Shown here one piece after another: positions 1 through 8,710 of a DNA stretch of 64,000 nt. The notes beneath the pieces are model-generated. The model was not told the DNA's origin. It saw only the letters and a list, made by a program, of their open reading frames with translations, and did not search any database. Source of the stretch: Devosia sp. Root685. Lineage in GTDB: Bacteria; Pseudomonadota; Alphaproteobacteria; Rhizobiales; Devosiaceae. The DNA lies in assembly GCF_001427875.1 (NCBI RefSeq), contig NZ_LMHK01000002.1:1051436-1115435 (forward strand). The letters are read 5' to 3'. The translations under genes were made by a program, and so were the position numbers. Positions within the stretch are counted from its first letter, which is position 1; every line of letters begins with the position of its first letter.

Positions 1-1126
1 CCATCCAGTAGATTTCGGCGCCGAAATGGGCGGGCCGCCAGCGGAAGAACATCACCCCATCGGCTCCGCGAGCGACGGAACTGTAGGCCATGCGGCGCAT
101 TTCGCCCGGCTCGGGGGTCATGGTCGAAAATATCGGCTGCGCGCCAAAACCCGACTGCTGTTCGGGGACGATGAAATTGCCCGAGAAGCCCCGACAGACA
201 TCGAGGTGAATGGCCTGTGCGTGCGCGGCGCCGCCATTGCGCTGCATTTCGTCATAGAGCAGCGGATAGATGTCGTAGCCGACGAAATCGAGGTCGGTCG
301 AGAACTGGCCACGGAAGTCGATGTCGTCCAGGCGCCCGAGATTGTGGAAGATGAACCAGTCGGGATTGGTGTCGCGCAGGATGACGACCTGATCGTGCTG
401 GAACCGCGCCACCGAGAAAGCCAGGAAGCGGTGATAGTCCTGCACATGGCCGGGGCTTGGAAAGACCGGGTTGTGATCAAACGGCAGAACGATCTGGTCG
501 AAGTTCTGATAGGCCGTGGCCCAGAAGTCGCCACCCCAGGCGTGGTTGAGCGCGCCGATGTTCCCATACTTGTCTTCAAGGAATTTCTGGAACTCCCGTC
601 GGGTCGCTTCCGAATAGGAGCGGGATTCCGAGGTGTTGAGTTCATTGTCGGTCTGCCAGCCGATGACGTCGGGATTGTCGCGGTAGTGCTCGGCCATGGC
701 GCGGGTGATGCGCTGGCTGTGGGTGCGATAGACGGGGCTCGTGGTATCCCCATGCTGGCGCGAACCGTGGCTCGCCTGGCGGCCACTTCCGTCCACACGC
801 AGCACTTCGGGATAGTGATAGGTCAGCCAGCGCGGCGGCGTGGCCGTGGGCGTACACATGATGGTCTTGACACCATGCTTGCCCAACACGGCGATGGCGC
901 GATCGAAGAGATCGAAGTCGAACGTATTCTCCTTCGGTTCGAAAATGTGCCAGGCAAATTCGCCCATGCGAACCGAATTGAAACCGGCCTCCTTCATGCG
1001 CTGGGCGTCACGTTCCCAATAGCTCTCATCCACGTGCTCCGGATAGTGCGGGACCCCGAGGAGAAACGTGTCGATGTTGATCGGCCGCCATACCGAAAGG
1101 GGCGCGGGCGGTGTCTTGGTGGTCAC
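1..1126 (-). CDS. GH42 beta-galactosidase, N-terminal 375 residues (runs off the window)
   Basis: This gene should hydrolyse terminal beta-galactosides in the cytoplasm after import by the adjacent transporter. The visible protein is a glycoside hydrolase clan-A TIM barrel. The acid/base glutamate is E162 in the GWQTDNE motif, and the nucleophile is probably E322 in VPEQQSG, both at the spacing expected for family GH42. There is no signal peptide. The chosen start is a GTG preceded by GGAGA at a good distance, 16 bases after the ATPase stop, so it is the last gene of the SBP-permease-permease-ATPase operon. The 3' part, with the trimerisation and C-terminal domains, lies outside the window. 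The family call is secure; the natural substrate (lactose, galacto-oligosaccharide or plant galactoside) is inferred only. Confidence 0.9.
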   Translation of the reverse strand, partial: MTTKTPPAPLSVWRPINIDTFLLGVPHYPEHVDESYWERDAQRMKEAGFNSVRMGEFAWHIFEPKENTFDFDLFDRAIAVLGKHGVKTIMCTPTATPPRWLTYHYPEVLRVDGSGRQASHGSRQHGDTTSPVYRTHSQRITRAMAEHYRDNPDVIGWQTDNELNTSESRSYSEATRREFQKFLEDKYGNIGALNHAWGGDFWATAYQNFDQIVLPFDHNPVFPSPGHVQDYHRFLAFSVARFQHDQVVILRDTNPDWFIFHNLGRLDDIDFRGQFSTDLDFVGYDIYPLLYDEMQRNGGAAHAQAIHLDVCRGFSGNFIVPEQQSGFGAQPIFSTMTPEPGEMRRMAYSSVARGADGVMFFRWRPAHFGAEIYWM

Positions 1127-1142
1127 GAGAAGTCTCCGTGGT

Positions 1143-2276
1143 CTAGATAGCGGAAGCCTTGGGGGGGCTGAGAGTCTGATCGTCTGGCCCGCCAAAGAGG
1201 TAAGCCTGATCAGGATCGAAGGCGATACGAATACTCGCGCCTGCGGCGAGGCCGACAATGTCGGGCAGATGGATGGTGACGTTACTCGTGCCGGTGTCCG
1301 AGCCAACTGACAGAAGCGGAGTGGCATCGGCATAGACGATGGTTTCGCGGCCGAGATGTTCCACGAGGCGGACACTGGCGGCAAGTCCGTCGTCCTCCTC
1401 GGCAAGATGGAAGGCCTCCGGGCGAACGCCGACCTTGACCGTATCGCCAACCTCGAGCCTGGCGCCTGGCCGCAGGGCGATGGAAAATACGCCCGCCCCG
1501 GGATTGCTCACGCGAACCCAGCCCTCTTCAAGCGCCACGACGCTGGCTTCGAAAAAATTCATGCGCGGGGCGCCGAGGAAGCCGGCAACGAAGAAATTGT
1601 CGGGGTTGCGGTAGAGATCGAGCGGACTGCCGACCTGCTCGATGCGTCCCTGGTTGAGCACGACGATGCGGCTGGCCATGGTCATGGCTTCCACCTGATC
1701 GTGGGTGACATAGACCATGGTGGCGCCAAGCTCGGCATGGAGGGTTGAGAGCTCGACGCGCATCTGGGTGCGCAAGGCCGCATCGAGATTGCTGAGCGGT
1801 TCGTCGAAAAGGAAGACCTCGGGGGCACGGGTGATGGCCCGACCAATGGCAACCCGCTGACGCTGCCCGCCCGAGAGCTGGCGCGGCAGTTTGTCGAGTT
1901 GATCGGTCAAGCGCAGGATTTTCGCGGCGCGGGCGACGGCAGCGTCAATCTCCGGCTTGGGACGCTTGGCCATGCGCAGGCCAAAGCCCATGTTTTCCGC
2001 GACGCTCATGTGCGGATAGAGGGCATAGGACTGGAAAACCATGGCAATGCCGCGCTCGCCGGGCTCGGCGCGGGTGACATCGCGGCCATTGATGATCATG
2101 GTGCCCGAGGTGATCGGCTCCAACCCGGCGATCGACTTGAGCAATGTCGACTTGCCGCAGCCTGACGGCCCGACCATGACGATGAATTCGCCAGGTGCCA
2201 CGTCGAGGTTGATGCCTCGCAGGGCATGATAATTGCCGTAGTTCTTTTCGATATTGCGCAGTTGCAAACTAGACAT
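1143..2276 (-). CDS. CUT1 sugar ABC transporter ATPase (UgpC/MsmK type)
   Basis: This 377-residue protein is the nucleotide-binding subunit that drives import through the two permeases encoded just upstream. It shows Walker A (GPSGCGKST, about residues 38-46), the LSGGQRQRVAIGRA signature, Walker B ending in FDEPLSNLDA and the switch histidine in VTHDQ. The C-terminal 130 residues form the TOBE/OB regulatory domain typical of UgpC/MalK proteins. It is the fourth gene of the operon, 19 bases after the preceding permease. Several such ATPases occur in this window (also at 23180 and 31011), and in this subfamily one ATPase can serve more than one importer, so exclusivity to this operon is not certain. 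Confidence 0.95.
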   Translation of the reverse strand: MSSLQLRNIEKNYGNYHALRGINLDVAPGEFIVMVGPSGCGKSTLLKSIAGLEPITSGTMIINGRDVTRAEPGERGIAMVFQSYALYPHMSVAENMGFGLRMAKRPKPEIDAAVARAAKILRLTDQLDKLPRQLSGGQRQRVAIGRAITRAPEVFLFDEPLSNLDAALRTQMRVELSTLHAELGATMVYVTHDQVEAMTMASRIVVLNQGRIEQVGSPLDLYRNPDNFFVAGFLGAPRMNFFEASVVALEEGWVRVSNPGAGVFSIALRPGARLEVGDTVKVGVRPEAFHLAEEDDGLAASVRLVEHLGRETIVYADATPLLSVGSDTGTSNVTIHLPDIVGLAAGASIRIAFDPDQAYLFGGPDDQTLSPPKASAI

Positions 2277-2295
2277 TGCGAGATCCTTGAGGGGC

Positions 2296-3147
2296 TCAGC
2301 CCTTCACCGCGCCCATAGTGAGGCCGGCGATGAAGTGACGTTGCATGAGGAAGAACATTGCGACCGGCGGCACCGCAACGATGACCGTGGCTGCCGAGAT
2401 GACGTTCCAGGCCGAAACGTACTGGCCACGAAGATTGGCGAGGCCCGCTGTGACCGGCTTGACCGTGTCCGAAAGGGTCAGGACCACGGCCCAGAAGTAG
2501 TCATTCCAGATGAAAGTGAAGAGCAGGATGGCGAGTGCGGCGAGTGCAGGCCGCACGAGTGGCAGGACCACATGGATGAGGATCTGGGTAGGCGACGCCC
2601 CTTCTGCCCGTGCCGCCTCGAACAGTTCCTTGGGCAGCGCTGCGATGAAGTTGCGCATAAAAAGCGTGGCAAACCCGGTCTGAAACGCCGTGTGAAACAC
2701 GATCAGCGCCCAGGTGGTGTCGTAGAGCCCCAGTCTGACCATGAGGTCGCGCACGGGGATCATCATGATCTGCGCGGGCAGGAAATTGCCGCCAATGAAG
2801 ATGGCAAAGACCAGCATGCTGCCGCGAAACGGATATTTGGACAGCACGAAGCCTGCGAGTGTCGACAGCGCGAGAACAAACACCACCGCCGGCACGGTGA
2901 TCAGCAGCGAATTGGCGAAGAACCGGGCCATCGGCGTTTGCGTGAAAACGCCGACATAATTGTCGATGAGGCCGAACTGGGTCGGCCAGCCCCAGAGATT
3001 GCCCGCGGCAATATCACTGGTCGAGCGTGCCGAGGTCAGCAGGATGGCAAAGAGTGGAGCCAGCCAAAGCACGAGAATGGCGATCACGAGGACCATGTAG
3101 GCCCGGCGCAAGCCGACGGCGGTCTGCGGTATCGGACGAGGATACAT
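2296..3147 (-). CDS. CUT1 sugar ABC permease, MalG type
   Basis: This is an inner-membrane subunit of about 283 residues with six predicted helices. It carries a binding-protein-dependent transport signature loop (FEAARAEGASPTQILIHVVL) that couples it to the ATPase. It ends in the GAVKG tail that is typical of MalG-like permeases. I chose the ATG at 3147 because it overlaps the stop of the upstream permease as ATGA, indicating translational coupling; a longer in-frame extension upstream has no homology-like features. It forms a heterodimer with the product of the preceding gene. Confidence 0.93.
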   Translation of the reverse strand: MYPRPIPQTAVGLRRAYMVLVIAILVLWLAPLFAILLTSARSTSDIAAGNLWGWPTQFGLIDNYVGVFTQTPMARFFANSLLITVPAVVFVLALSTLAGFVLSKYPFRGSMLVFAIFIGGNFLPAQIMMIPVRDLMVRLGLYDTTWALIVFHTAFQTGFATLFMRNFIAALPKELFEAARAEGASPTQILIHVVLPLVRPALAALAILLFTFIWNDYFWAVVLTLSDTVKPVTAGLANLRGQYVSAWNVISAATVIVAVPPVAMFFLMQRHFIAGLTMGAVKG

Positions 3148-4031
3148 CAGGCACTCCGATCTTCGGCGCGCATGATGCGGTTCAGGTACCACACGATGAA
3201 CACCAGCATGATGAGAAAGAGGATGGTGGCGATGGCCGCGCCGTAGCCGAAGCGGTACGAGAAGATCGACTGCTCATACATCTGGTAGGCGAGAACCGAG
3301 GAAGAGCCGAATGGGCCGCCCTGCGTCATGACCGAGATCATGTCGAAGGAGCGCAATGCCCCGATGGCCGTGATGGCGATCGCGATGAAGCTGACCTGCG
3401 TCAGCTGCGGTAAGACCACATGGCGAAGCATGTTCCAGCCGCGGGCCCCGTCGACCCGCCCTGCACCGATCAGGTCTTCGGAGAGGCTATTGAGGCCGGC
3501 GAGATAGAGGACCATGCAGAAGGCGATCTGCGGCCATAGCGCGGCAAAAACCACCGCGAAGGTGACGAGGTTTTCGTCCGACAACAAGGCGGGTGCGGAA
3601 GCGCCGAAGGCGCTGAACAGCAGGGCCAGGAGACCAAACTGGGGGGTATAGACCCAGGTAAAGACGACGCCGACCGCGACCGAAGCCAGCACCAGTGGCA
3701 CAAAGAACAGCGACTTTACGATGCGCATGCCCTTGATCTGCTGGTTGACCAGCAAGGCGATGCCAAGGCCAAGCGGCGGGGCCAGCATGAAGATGACCAG
3801 CCAGATCACGTTGTTCTTGAGCGATGTATAGAATTGGGGATCGGCAAACAGCTCTTCGTAATTGCCGAGGCCGATCCACTGCATCGGACCGAAACCATCC
3901 CATTCGTGCAGACTGATCCACACGCTCTGCAGCGAGGAGGCGACGATCACGACGCCGAAAAGGACGATGGCAGGCAATATGAAGATGGCAGGCGTTATCC
4001 AGCCGCGATGGCGGCGCCAGACGTTACTCAT
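3147..4031 (-). CDS. CUT1 sugar ABC permease, MalF type
   Basis: This inner-membrane permease of about 294 residues has six or more hydrophobic helices and an EAA-like loop reading LIGAGRVDGARGWNMLRHVV, in which the usual EAA is replaced by GAG. I place the start at ATG 4031 (MSNVWRRHRGW). An in-frame GTG at 4073 lies inside a strong hairpin and is less likely. The gene sits between the binding-protein gene and the MalG-type permease and overlaps the latter by four bases. It supplies half of the transmembrane pore. Confidence 0.9.
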   Translation of the reverse strand: MSNVWRRHRGWITPAIFILPAIVLFGVVIVASSLQSVWISLHEWDGFGPMQWIGLGNYEELFADPQFYTSLKNNVIWLVIFMLAPPLGLGIALLVNQQIKGMRIVKSLFFVPLVLASVAVGVVFTWVYTPQFGLLALLFSAFGASAPALLSDENLVTFAVVFAALWPQIAFCMVLYLAGLNSLSEDLIGAGRVDGARGWNMLRHVVLPQLTQVSFIAIAITAIGALRSFDMISVMTQGGPFGSSSVLAYQMYEQSIFSYRFGYGAAIATILFLIMLVFIVWYLNRIMRAEDRSA

Positions 4032-4053
4032 CGGAAATCTCTGGATTGGGACT

Positions 4054-4079
4054 GCGGGGGTGGCTGTGGCCACCCCCGC
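4054..4079 (-). promoter_or_regulatory. Intercistronic stem-loop between SBP and permease genes
   Basis: A perfect 11-bp inverted repeat (GCGGGGGTGGC / GCCACCCCCGC) encloses a TGTG loop. It lies just after the binding-protein stop codon and before the permease start, with no T-run, so it is more likely an mRNA-stabilising or attenuating structure than a full terminator. Hairpins in this position in sugar transporter operons raise the ratio of binding protein to permease. Confidence 0.75.
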
Positions 4080-4096
4080 CCAACGTCGGGAGGAAC

Positions 4097-5365
4097 TCAG
4101 ACCTTGAAGATGCGCGTGCGCGTCTGCTCAAGCCGGTTGAGAATGTCCTGGCGCCGTTCCGGCCGCACCATGAACTCCTGGAAGCCATTGAGCCCGGCCT
4201 GGGCCATATCGGGATCGGTGTCACGGTCGTAGTACTGGGCCGTACCCTGCACCTGCTTCAGGCTTTCGACGGCTGCATTCACCAGGGGATCGGAGCTCGG
4301 CGGCAGATCATTGCGCGGGGGCACATTGCCGGCCGGCGCGAGATAGGCTGCAAGGTTTTCCGGCTGGTAGAAGAACGCGAGAAACTGGCGGCCCAGCTCC
4401 TTGTTCTTGGCATTGGCCGGAATGTGGACCGAGTCCGTCGAGAAGTCGTCAAAACGCGGGATATCGGCGATCTTGGGGAACGGGACAAAGGTCAGATGCG
4501 GCAGGTCCGCCTCGGGAATCGCGTACTTGATGAAATTGCCGAGGTTCATGATGCCGGCCTTGCGCTGGGCCAGGAGGGGCGCGGCCTCCTGCCAACCGTA
4601 GGACGAGTGGTTTTCGAGGAAGAAGCCTCCCTTGATCAGCTCCTCCCACCGGTCGAAGACGGCGGTCAAGGCAGGGTCAAGATAGCTCATCTTGCCGTCC
4701 ATCAACGCAATGTGGCTTTCAAGGCCATTGATGCGCAGATTGAGGGCGTCAAAGAAGCCGGCGCAGGGCCAGAGTTCCTTGCTGGCAAAGGCGAAGGGTG
4801 CCATGCCTGCCGACTTGGCGGCCTCGCCATAAGTCAGGAGTTCATCCCAAGTCGTAGGCGCCACGAGGCCTTTTTCCTCGAAGACGTTCTTGAGATAGAA
4901 ATTGCCCCAGAGCGTGCCGGCCAGTGGGAGGCCGTATTGCTTGCCGTTGACGGTGACCGCATTGATCGTGCCACCGAGAACCGACTGGTAGTTTTCCTGG
5001 ACGAAAAGGTCCGAGATATCGTCAAAGAGGCCACGATCAACGAATGCCTTCATGCGATTGCCGGAGAACCAGAAGCAGATATCGGGCGCACCGGCGACCA
5101 GATAGTTGCGGATCGCCGTCTTGTGTGCCTCGTGGTCCATCTGGTTGAGGGTGACGGTGGCGCCAGACTGCTGCTCGAAAGCGGCGATGATGGCCTTGAG
5201 CGCATTCGTCTGATTTTCGTTGTTGCCATTGAAGACGATGGTCAGGTTGTTGCTTTGGGCAATGGCTGGCATAGCGATGCCGCCCACGGCCAGAGCGGCG
5301 GCGCCGCCACCAACGGTCTTCAAAAAGGCACGACGGGTCGTTGCCCCGCCAAACAGCGAATGCAT
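4097..5365 (-). CDS. CUT1 sugar ABC substrate-binding protein, Tat-exported
   Basis: This 422-residue periplasmic solute-binding protein (family SBP_bac_1) begins with a twin-arginine leader: TRRAFLK at residues 10-16, a hydrophobic stretch, then a likely cleavage site after AIA near residue 36. The mature part starts NNLTIVFNGNNENQ and is rich in aromatic residues, as in oligosaccharide binders. The start ATG at 5365 has GGAGG nine bases upstream. It is the first gene of the operon that ends in the GH42 enzyme, so it probably binds a beta-galactoside. It faces the ROK regulator gene across a short divergent promoter region. Confidence 0.93.
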   Translation of the reverse strand: MHSLFGGATTRRAFLKTVGGGAAALAVGGIAMPAIAQSNNLTIVFNGNNENQTNALKAIIAAFEQQSGATVTLNQMDHEAHKTAIRNYLVAGAPDICFWFSGNRMKAFVDRGLFDDISDLFVQENYQSVLGGTINAVTVNGKQYGLPLAGTLWGNFYLKNVFEEKGLVAPTTWDELLTYGEAAKSAGMAPFAFASKELWPCAGFFDALNLRINGLESHIALMDGKMSYLDPALTAVFDRWEELIKGGFFLENHSSYGWQEAAPLLAQRKAGIMNLGNFIKYAIPEADLPHLTFVPFPKIADIPRFDDFSTDSVHIPANAKNKELGRQFLAFFYQPENLAAYLAPAGNVPPRNDLPPSSDPLVNAAVESLKQVQGTAQYYDRDTDPDMAQAGLNGFQEFMVRPERRQDILNRLEQTRTRIFKV

Positions 5366-5450
5366 GATAGTGTTCCTCCCATGAAAGCGACCTGCACTCC
5401 TCGCCCGATCGCAAACTGAGCCTAGACTGACGTCCGACCATCTGGCAATA

Positions 5451-5469
5451 CTTAATTTATAAAACTAAG
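5451..5469. promoter_or_regulatory. Predicted ROK-repressor operator in divergent promoter region
   Basis: The sequence CTTAATTTATAAAACTAAG is a near-palindrome (arms CTTAnTTT and AAAnTAAG) in an AT-rich island. It lies within the 116-base region between the binding-protein gene and the ROK gene. It ends 12 bases before the ROK start codon and overlaps that gene's AAGGA ribosome-binding site. NagC/XylR-type ROK proteins bind TTATTT..AAATAA-like sites, which this resembles. Binding and autoregulation are inferred. Confidence 0.5.
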
Positions 5470-5481
5470 GAACTACCGAAT

Positions 5482-6654
5482 ATGAACCTCAAGGTTGATC
5501 AGAGCACCGCGCGCGCGATGAATCGGCGCCTGATCCTGAACCTGTTGCGGGAAAATGGACCATTGAGCCGGGCCGATATCGCCACGACCATTGGGCTGAG
5601 CGGGGCAACGGTGGGGTTTGCGGTCGGCGACCTTCTGACTGAGGGGCTGGTTAGAGAGGGGGAACCCAGCAGCGGCGCGACAGGGCGTCGGCCGATTCCA
5701 ATCGAGATCAACTATTCAGGGCTCCTCGCGGTCGGGCTGAAACTCATGGTCGGGAGCGTCGAATGTGTCTTGACGGACTTGTCGACGACACCGCTTATCA
5801 CCCGTATCATTCCCCTGCCCGACCAGTCTCCGGAGACCATCGTCAAGGTCTGCGCCCAAGCCGTTGCCGACCTCCTGGCCGAGGGGGGCGCCCCTGGTGC
5901 GCGCATCACCGGCGTCGGCATCGCCATGCCTGGCATTATCGAAGATGGCATTTGTCGCCGCAGCCACCGCTTCAACTGGACGGAGGTCCCACTGGCCCGA
6001 ATGATGGCGGATGTGGTGCACGTGCCTGTCTGGGTTGAAGACGACACCAATGCCTTTGCCTTGGCTCAACAGCTGTTTCGCCTGGGGCGCCACCACAAGA
6101 CCATTGGCGCGCTCGCCATTGGCGCCGGTATCAGCTGCGCAGTCGTGATCGATGGCCAGGTCCACCATGGGGCACATGGCGGCGCCGGCAAACTCGGCCA
6201 TTCCACATTCCACCCGGAAGGCCTCCCGTGTGAATGCGGACGCCGCGGCTGTCTGCAGACCCTGTTTTCAGAGCCCGCCCTGCTCCGCCGCTGGCAAGCC
6301 GCCACAGGTGCCGCTGCCACCACGACACGGCACGACATGGCCGAAGCGGCGCGCAACGGGGACAGTACCGCCATCGGCCTCTTGAGCGAGGCGGGTCAGG
6401 CCATCGGATCTATTCTGGCGACTTTTGCGAATATCGTCGATCCCGAGGTGATCGTTGTCGGCGGTGAGGCCGTTGCATTTGGCGACCTGTTTTTCGAACC
6501 GATGAGACAAGCCATGCTTGAAGGGTGCCTGTTGCCGCCGCCGCCCATAACGCCTGACTGGATAGACAATTCCTGGGCGCAGGGCGCCGCGGCACTCGCA
6601 ACGCGACAGGTGTTCAACTTCGAAGCCAGCGCCGGAGCCGTCAGGCTCTCGTAG
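5482..6654 (+). CDS. ROK-family transcriptional regulator
   Basis: This 390-residue protein has an N-terminal winged helix-turn-helix (about residues 12-65, LSRADIATTIGLSGATVGFA) followed by a ROK sugar-kinase-like domain. The zinc motif CECGRRGC (C250, C252, C257) is intact, although the glutamate that usually follows is glutamine. The gene is divergent from the GH42/CUT1 operon and very probably represses it until a sugar ligand binds. The start has AAGGA upstream. Confidence 0.92.
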   Translation: MNLKVDQSTARAMNRRLILNLLRENGPLSRADIATTIGLSGATVGFAVGDLLTEGLVREGEPSSGATGRRPIPIEINYSGLLAVGLKLMVGSVECVLTDLSTTPLITRIIPLPDQSPETIVKVCAQAVADLLAEGGAPGARITGVGIAMPGIIEDGICRRSHRFNWTEVPLARMMADVVHVPVWVEDDTNAFALAQQLFRLGRHHKTIGALAIGAGISCAVVIDGQVHHGAHGGAGKLGHSTFHPEGLPCECGRRGCLQTLFSEPALLRRWQAATGAAATTTRHDMAEAARNGDSTAIGLLSEAGQAIGSILATFANIVDPEVIVVGGEAVAFGDLFFEPMRQAMLEGCLLPPPPITPDWIDNSWAQGAAALATRQVFNFEASAGAVRLS

Positions 6655-6927
6655 CCAGTGATCGCCGACAACGACGACGGCAGCTTCCGAGACCGCGGCT
6701 CTGCGTTTTGAACGGTAGAAACGGGGCCGGCAGCTGCTAGGCAGAAACGCGCCCAATTCCGGCCGTTCGGGCTGTTCTCAAATTCCCGAAAGCGGACATC
6801 GCTGTTTGGTGCAGTTGGACACTTGGTTCGGGTGGGGAGAAGCCTGGCGGCCTCGCGTACGGAAGCTGGGAAAGCGGACACTGCCGTGGCCGCAGCTCTT
6901 AAGCGGGAACGTGCCCAACGGACAGGT
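6655..6927. other. Non-coding spacer with GAAAGCGGACA fragments
   Basis: No convincing gene is visible here. Two short near-copies of GAAAGCGGACA(T/C) occur, at about 6790 and 6870, and a related AAAGCGGACGG lies at about 24340. They look like remnants of a dispersed intergenic sequence rather than a functional unit. Confidence 0.3.
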
Positions 6928-7299
6928 CTATCGCTCCCATCGTGTCTCGGTGGCGAGATACTCCCAAATGACAGTCTTCACAGTCACTGAGTCCGACCAG
7001 CCCATAGAATAGCGATAGCGACCGGGCTCGACCGTAATCCAGCCACCTACCATCGCTTCTTCGTCGAGCAGTTGAACAGTCATGCGACTGCCTACCTCTG
7101 GCCAGGTGGCAAGTTCCGCACCGGTACCAACAGTCTCGAAAGCATCGCGCTGGACGGGGCTCAACCGCTCTAACGGTACAAACGCGACGTGGTCAGGCTC
7201 TTCTAGCAAAGTTTCGCCGATCTCGTGACAGGCGTGGAGAAAGCTTTCGGCTGTTGCGCATAACGATAGTGCAACCTCTCGGTTTTTTAAGTCCGGCAT
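6928..7299 (-). CDS. Hypothetical protein, 123 residues
   Basis: I do not recognise the family. The protein is soluble, without a signal peptide or membrane segment, and has no cysteine pattern suggesting metal binding. It appears to have a helical N-terminal half (ALSLCATAESFLHACHEIGE) and a beta-rich C-terminal half ending WEYLATETRWER. A strong GGGAGG lies seven bases before the ATG, which is the main reason to accept it as a real gene. It sits alone between the ROK gene and the efflux operon and reads in the same direction as the efflux operon, but 340 bases separate them. Confidence 0.6.
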   Translation of the reverse strand: MPDLKNREVALSLCATAESFLHACHEIGETLLEEPDHVAFVPLERLSPVQRDAFETVGTGAELATWPEVGSRMTVQLLDEEAMVGGWITVEPGRYRYSMGWSDSVTVKTVIWEYLATETRWER

Positions 7300-7642
7300 T
7301 GCGCACCTCCCTGTCGTTCATCAATATCAACACGGTGCAGCGAAAATGCCGCCCTTATGACGGTTGAGAACCGGCCATAGTCTTTTCATCGGCACAAGTA
7401 GACAAGTGTGTGCAGACGTCTGCTTCCGGAGCAGCCACCTCCAAGTGCGCGATAATAGCCTCACGCTCTGACTTTCCATACGATTGCCGCTCCACTTGCG
7501 TCATGGCGAGTCACCAGCATCGCGAAAGCACGTGGGCAGTAAGGGGTGGTTTGCGGACGGTCTGCTGTTATCTACGATACGCCCGAAAGCTTCGGAGGAT
7601 CAGGCGATCGGTTTCCAAGGGCTTCATAGATATTCTCCTGTC
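7300..7642. other. Intergenic region without recognisable gene
   Basis: This region lies downstream of the histidine kinase gene. It contains a 12-bp perfect palindrome, GCAGACGTCTGC (7412-7423), but no clear terminator. The only open frames have no ribosome-binding site and unusual composition. Confidence 0.4.
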
Positions 7643-8710
7643 TCAGACGGATTTTGACATCGGCAGGAAGACAGTGAAACTCGCGCCATGATCAAGCACA
7701 TTTTCCGCGCGGACTTGGCCGTCATGCGCATGGACGATGGCTCTGACAACCGATAGGCCCAGCCCGCTGCCACCTTTGTCGCGGGCTCTTGACCCTTCGT
7801 CACGCCAGAACGGCTCAAAGGCATTGCGTAGCGCATCGGCAGATAGGCCGGAACCGTTATCAGTGACCCTGAGCACGGCATCGCCGTGTTCCATCCCCGT
7901 GGAAATGGAGATGGGTTTTCCTGGAGCATATCGCATGGCGTTATCGATCAAGGCCAAGAGCGCCTGGCGGAGCCGTGCCGGGTCGGCCCGGACGGGCGCC
8001 GCTCGGAGATCAGCCTGCAGCAGCATGTTTTTTGCGGCAAGCGCTTCGGCGGACAGGTCAACGACATCCCGGGCGACGATAGCGAAATCGGTGTCGGTTA
8101 TCGAAAGCTCGAGGGTGCCAGCGTTGAACAGACCCAGCGTTCGCAGGTCTTCAACAATCTGAGTCATGCTATCGACCTGGGCGATCAGCAGACCGATCAG
8201 TTCCCCATCAAGGGTGAACACGCCGTCGGCGATGCCTTGCATGCGGCCCTTCAAAATCGTCAGAGGCGTCCGGAGTTCGTGGGCAGCGGCAGAATTGGAG
8301 TAACGGAGTTCCGCTTCGGCGCGCTCAAGGCGCTCGGCCATTGCGTTAAAGTCGTCGACGAGCCGCGCGGACTCGCCGAAGCCTTTGATATCGGGATTGG
8401 CCCGAGCAGTGAGATCGCCAGCGGCGACAGCCCGGATAGCGCGCGCGACTTCAAGGAGAGGGAGGACGATCCGCCGGGAAAGCCAAACACCGCCAAAGGC
8501 TGCGATGGGGAGAACGACCACCAATGTCAGCAGTAAGTAGGCCCAGTCGATCCACGACCAGAAAGACTCCGTCTCCGAGACTTGCGGAAACACACGCTGC
8601 ACGAGGTCGAAATAGGTCGGAAACCCCAGATAGGCGACGAGGGCACCGGCGACAGCAAGAGCGGTCGCGATCAAAACGATCTGCAGTGCGGTCCCGACCT
8701 GCCTAGCCAT
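7643..8710 (-). CDS. Sensor histidine kinase of the efflux operon (BaeS-like)
   Basis: This 355-residue membrane kinase has helices at about residues 8-30 and 56-77, with a short periplasmic segment of only about 26 residues between them. A HAMP domain follows, then an H-box with phospho-accepting H144 (AAAHELRTPL), an N-box (IDNAMRYAP), and G-boxes (VTDNGSGLS and GGSGLGLSV). Its start overlaps the response-regulator stop by eight bases, so the two are translationally coupled. The tiny sensor loop suggests it senses a signal in or at the membrane. It is the last gene of the pump operon and probably controls that operon. Confidence 0.92.
   Translation of the reverse strand: MARQVGTALQIVLIATALAVAGALVAYLGFPTYFDLVQRVFPQVSETESFWSWIDWAYLLLTLVVVLPIAAFGGVWLSRRIVLPLLEVARAIRAVAAGDLTARANPDIKGFGESARLVDDFNAMAERLERAEAELRYSNSAAAHELRTPLTILKGRMQGIADGVFTLDGELIGLLIAQVDSMTQIVEDLRTLGLFNAGTLELSITDTDFAIVARDVVDLSAEALAAKNMLLQADLRAAPVRADPARLRQALLALIDNAMRYAPGKPISISTGMEHGDAVLRVTDNGSGLSADALRNAFEPFWRDEGSRARDKGGSGLGLSVVRAIVHAHDGQVRAENVLDHGASFTVFLPMSKSV

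Noticed and set aside
26..1150. 374-codon plus-strand frame at the window start
   Set aside because: It is antisense to the GH42 beta-galactosidase, whose catalytic motifs are clear. The true gene is cut by the window edge and so is easily missed.
4031..4073. Longer start (GTG 4073) for the MalF-type permease
   Set aside because: The codon lies inside the 11-bp stem of the intercistronic hairpin and adds 14 residues without family resemblance.
7410..7691. 93-codon plus-strand frame between the hypothetical gene and the kinase
   Set aside because: No ribosome-binding site, unusual composition, and overlap with the kinase 3' end.
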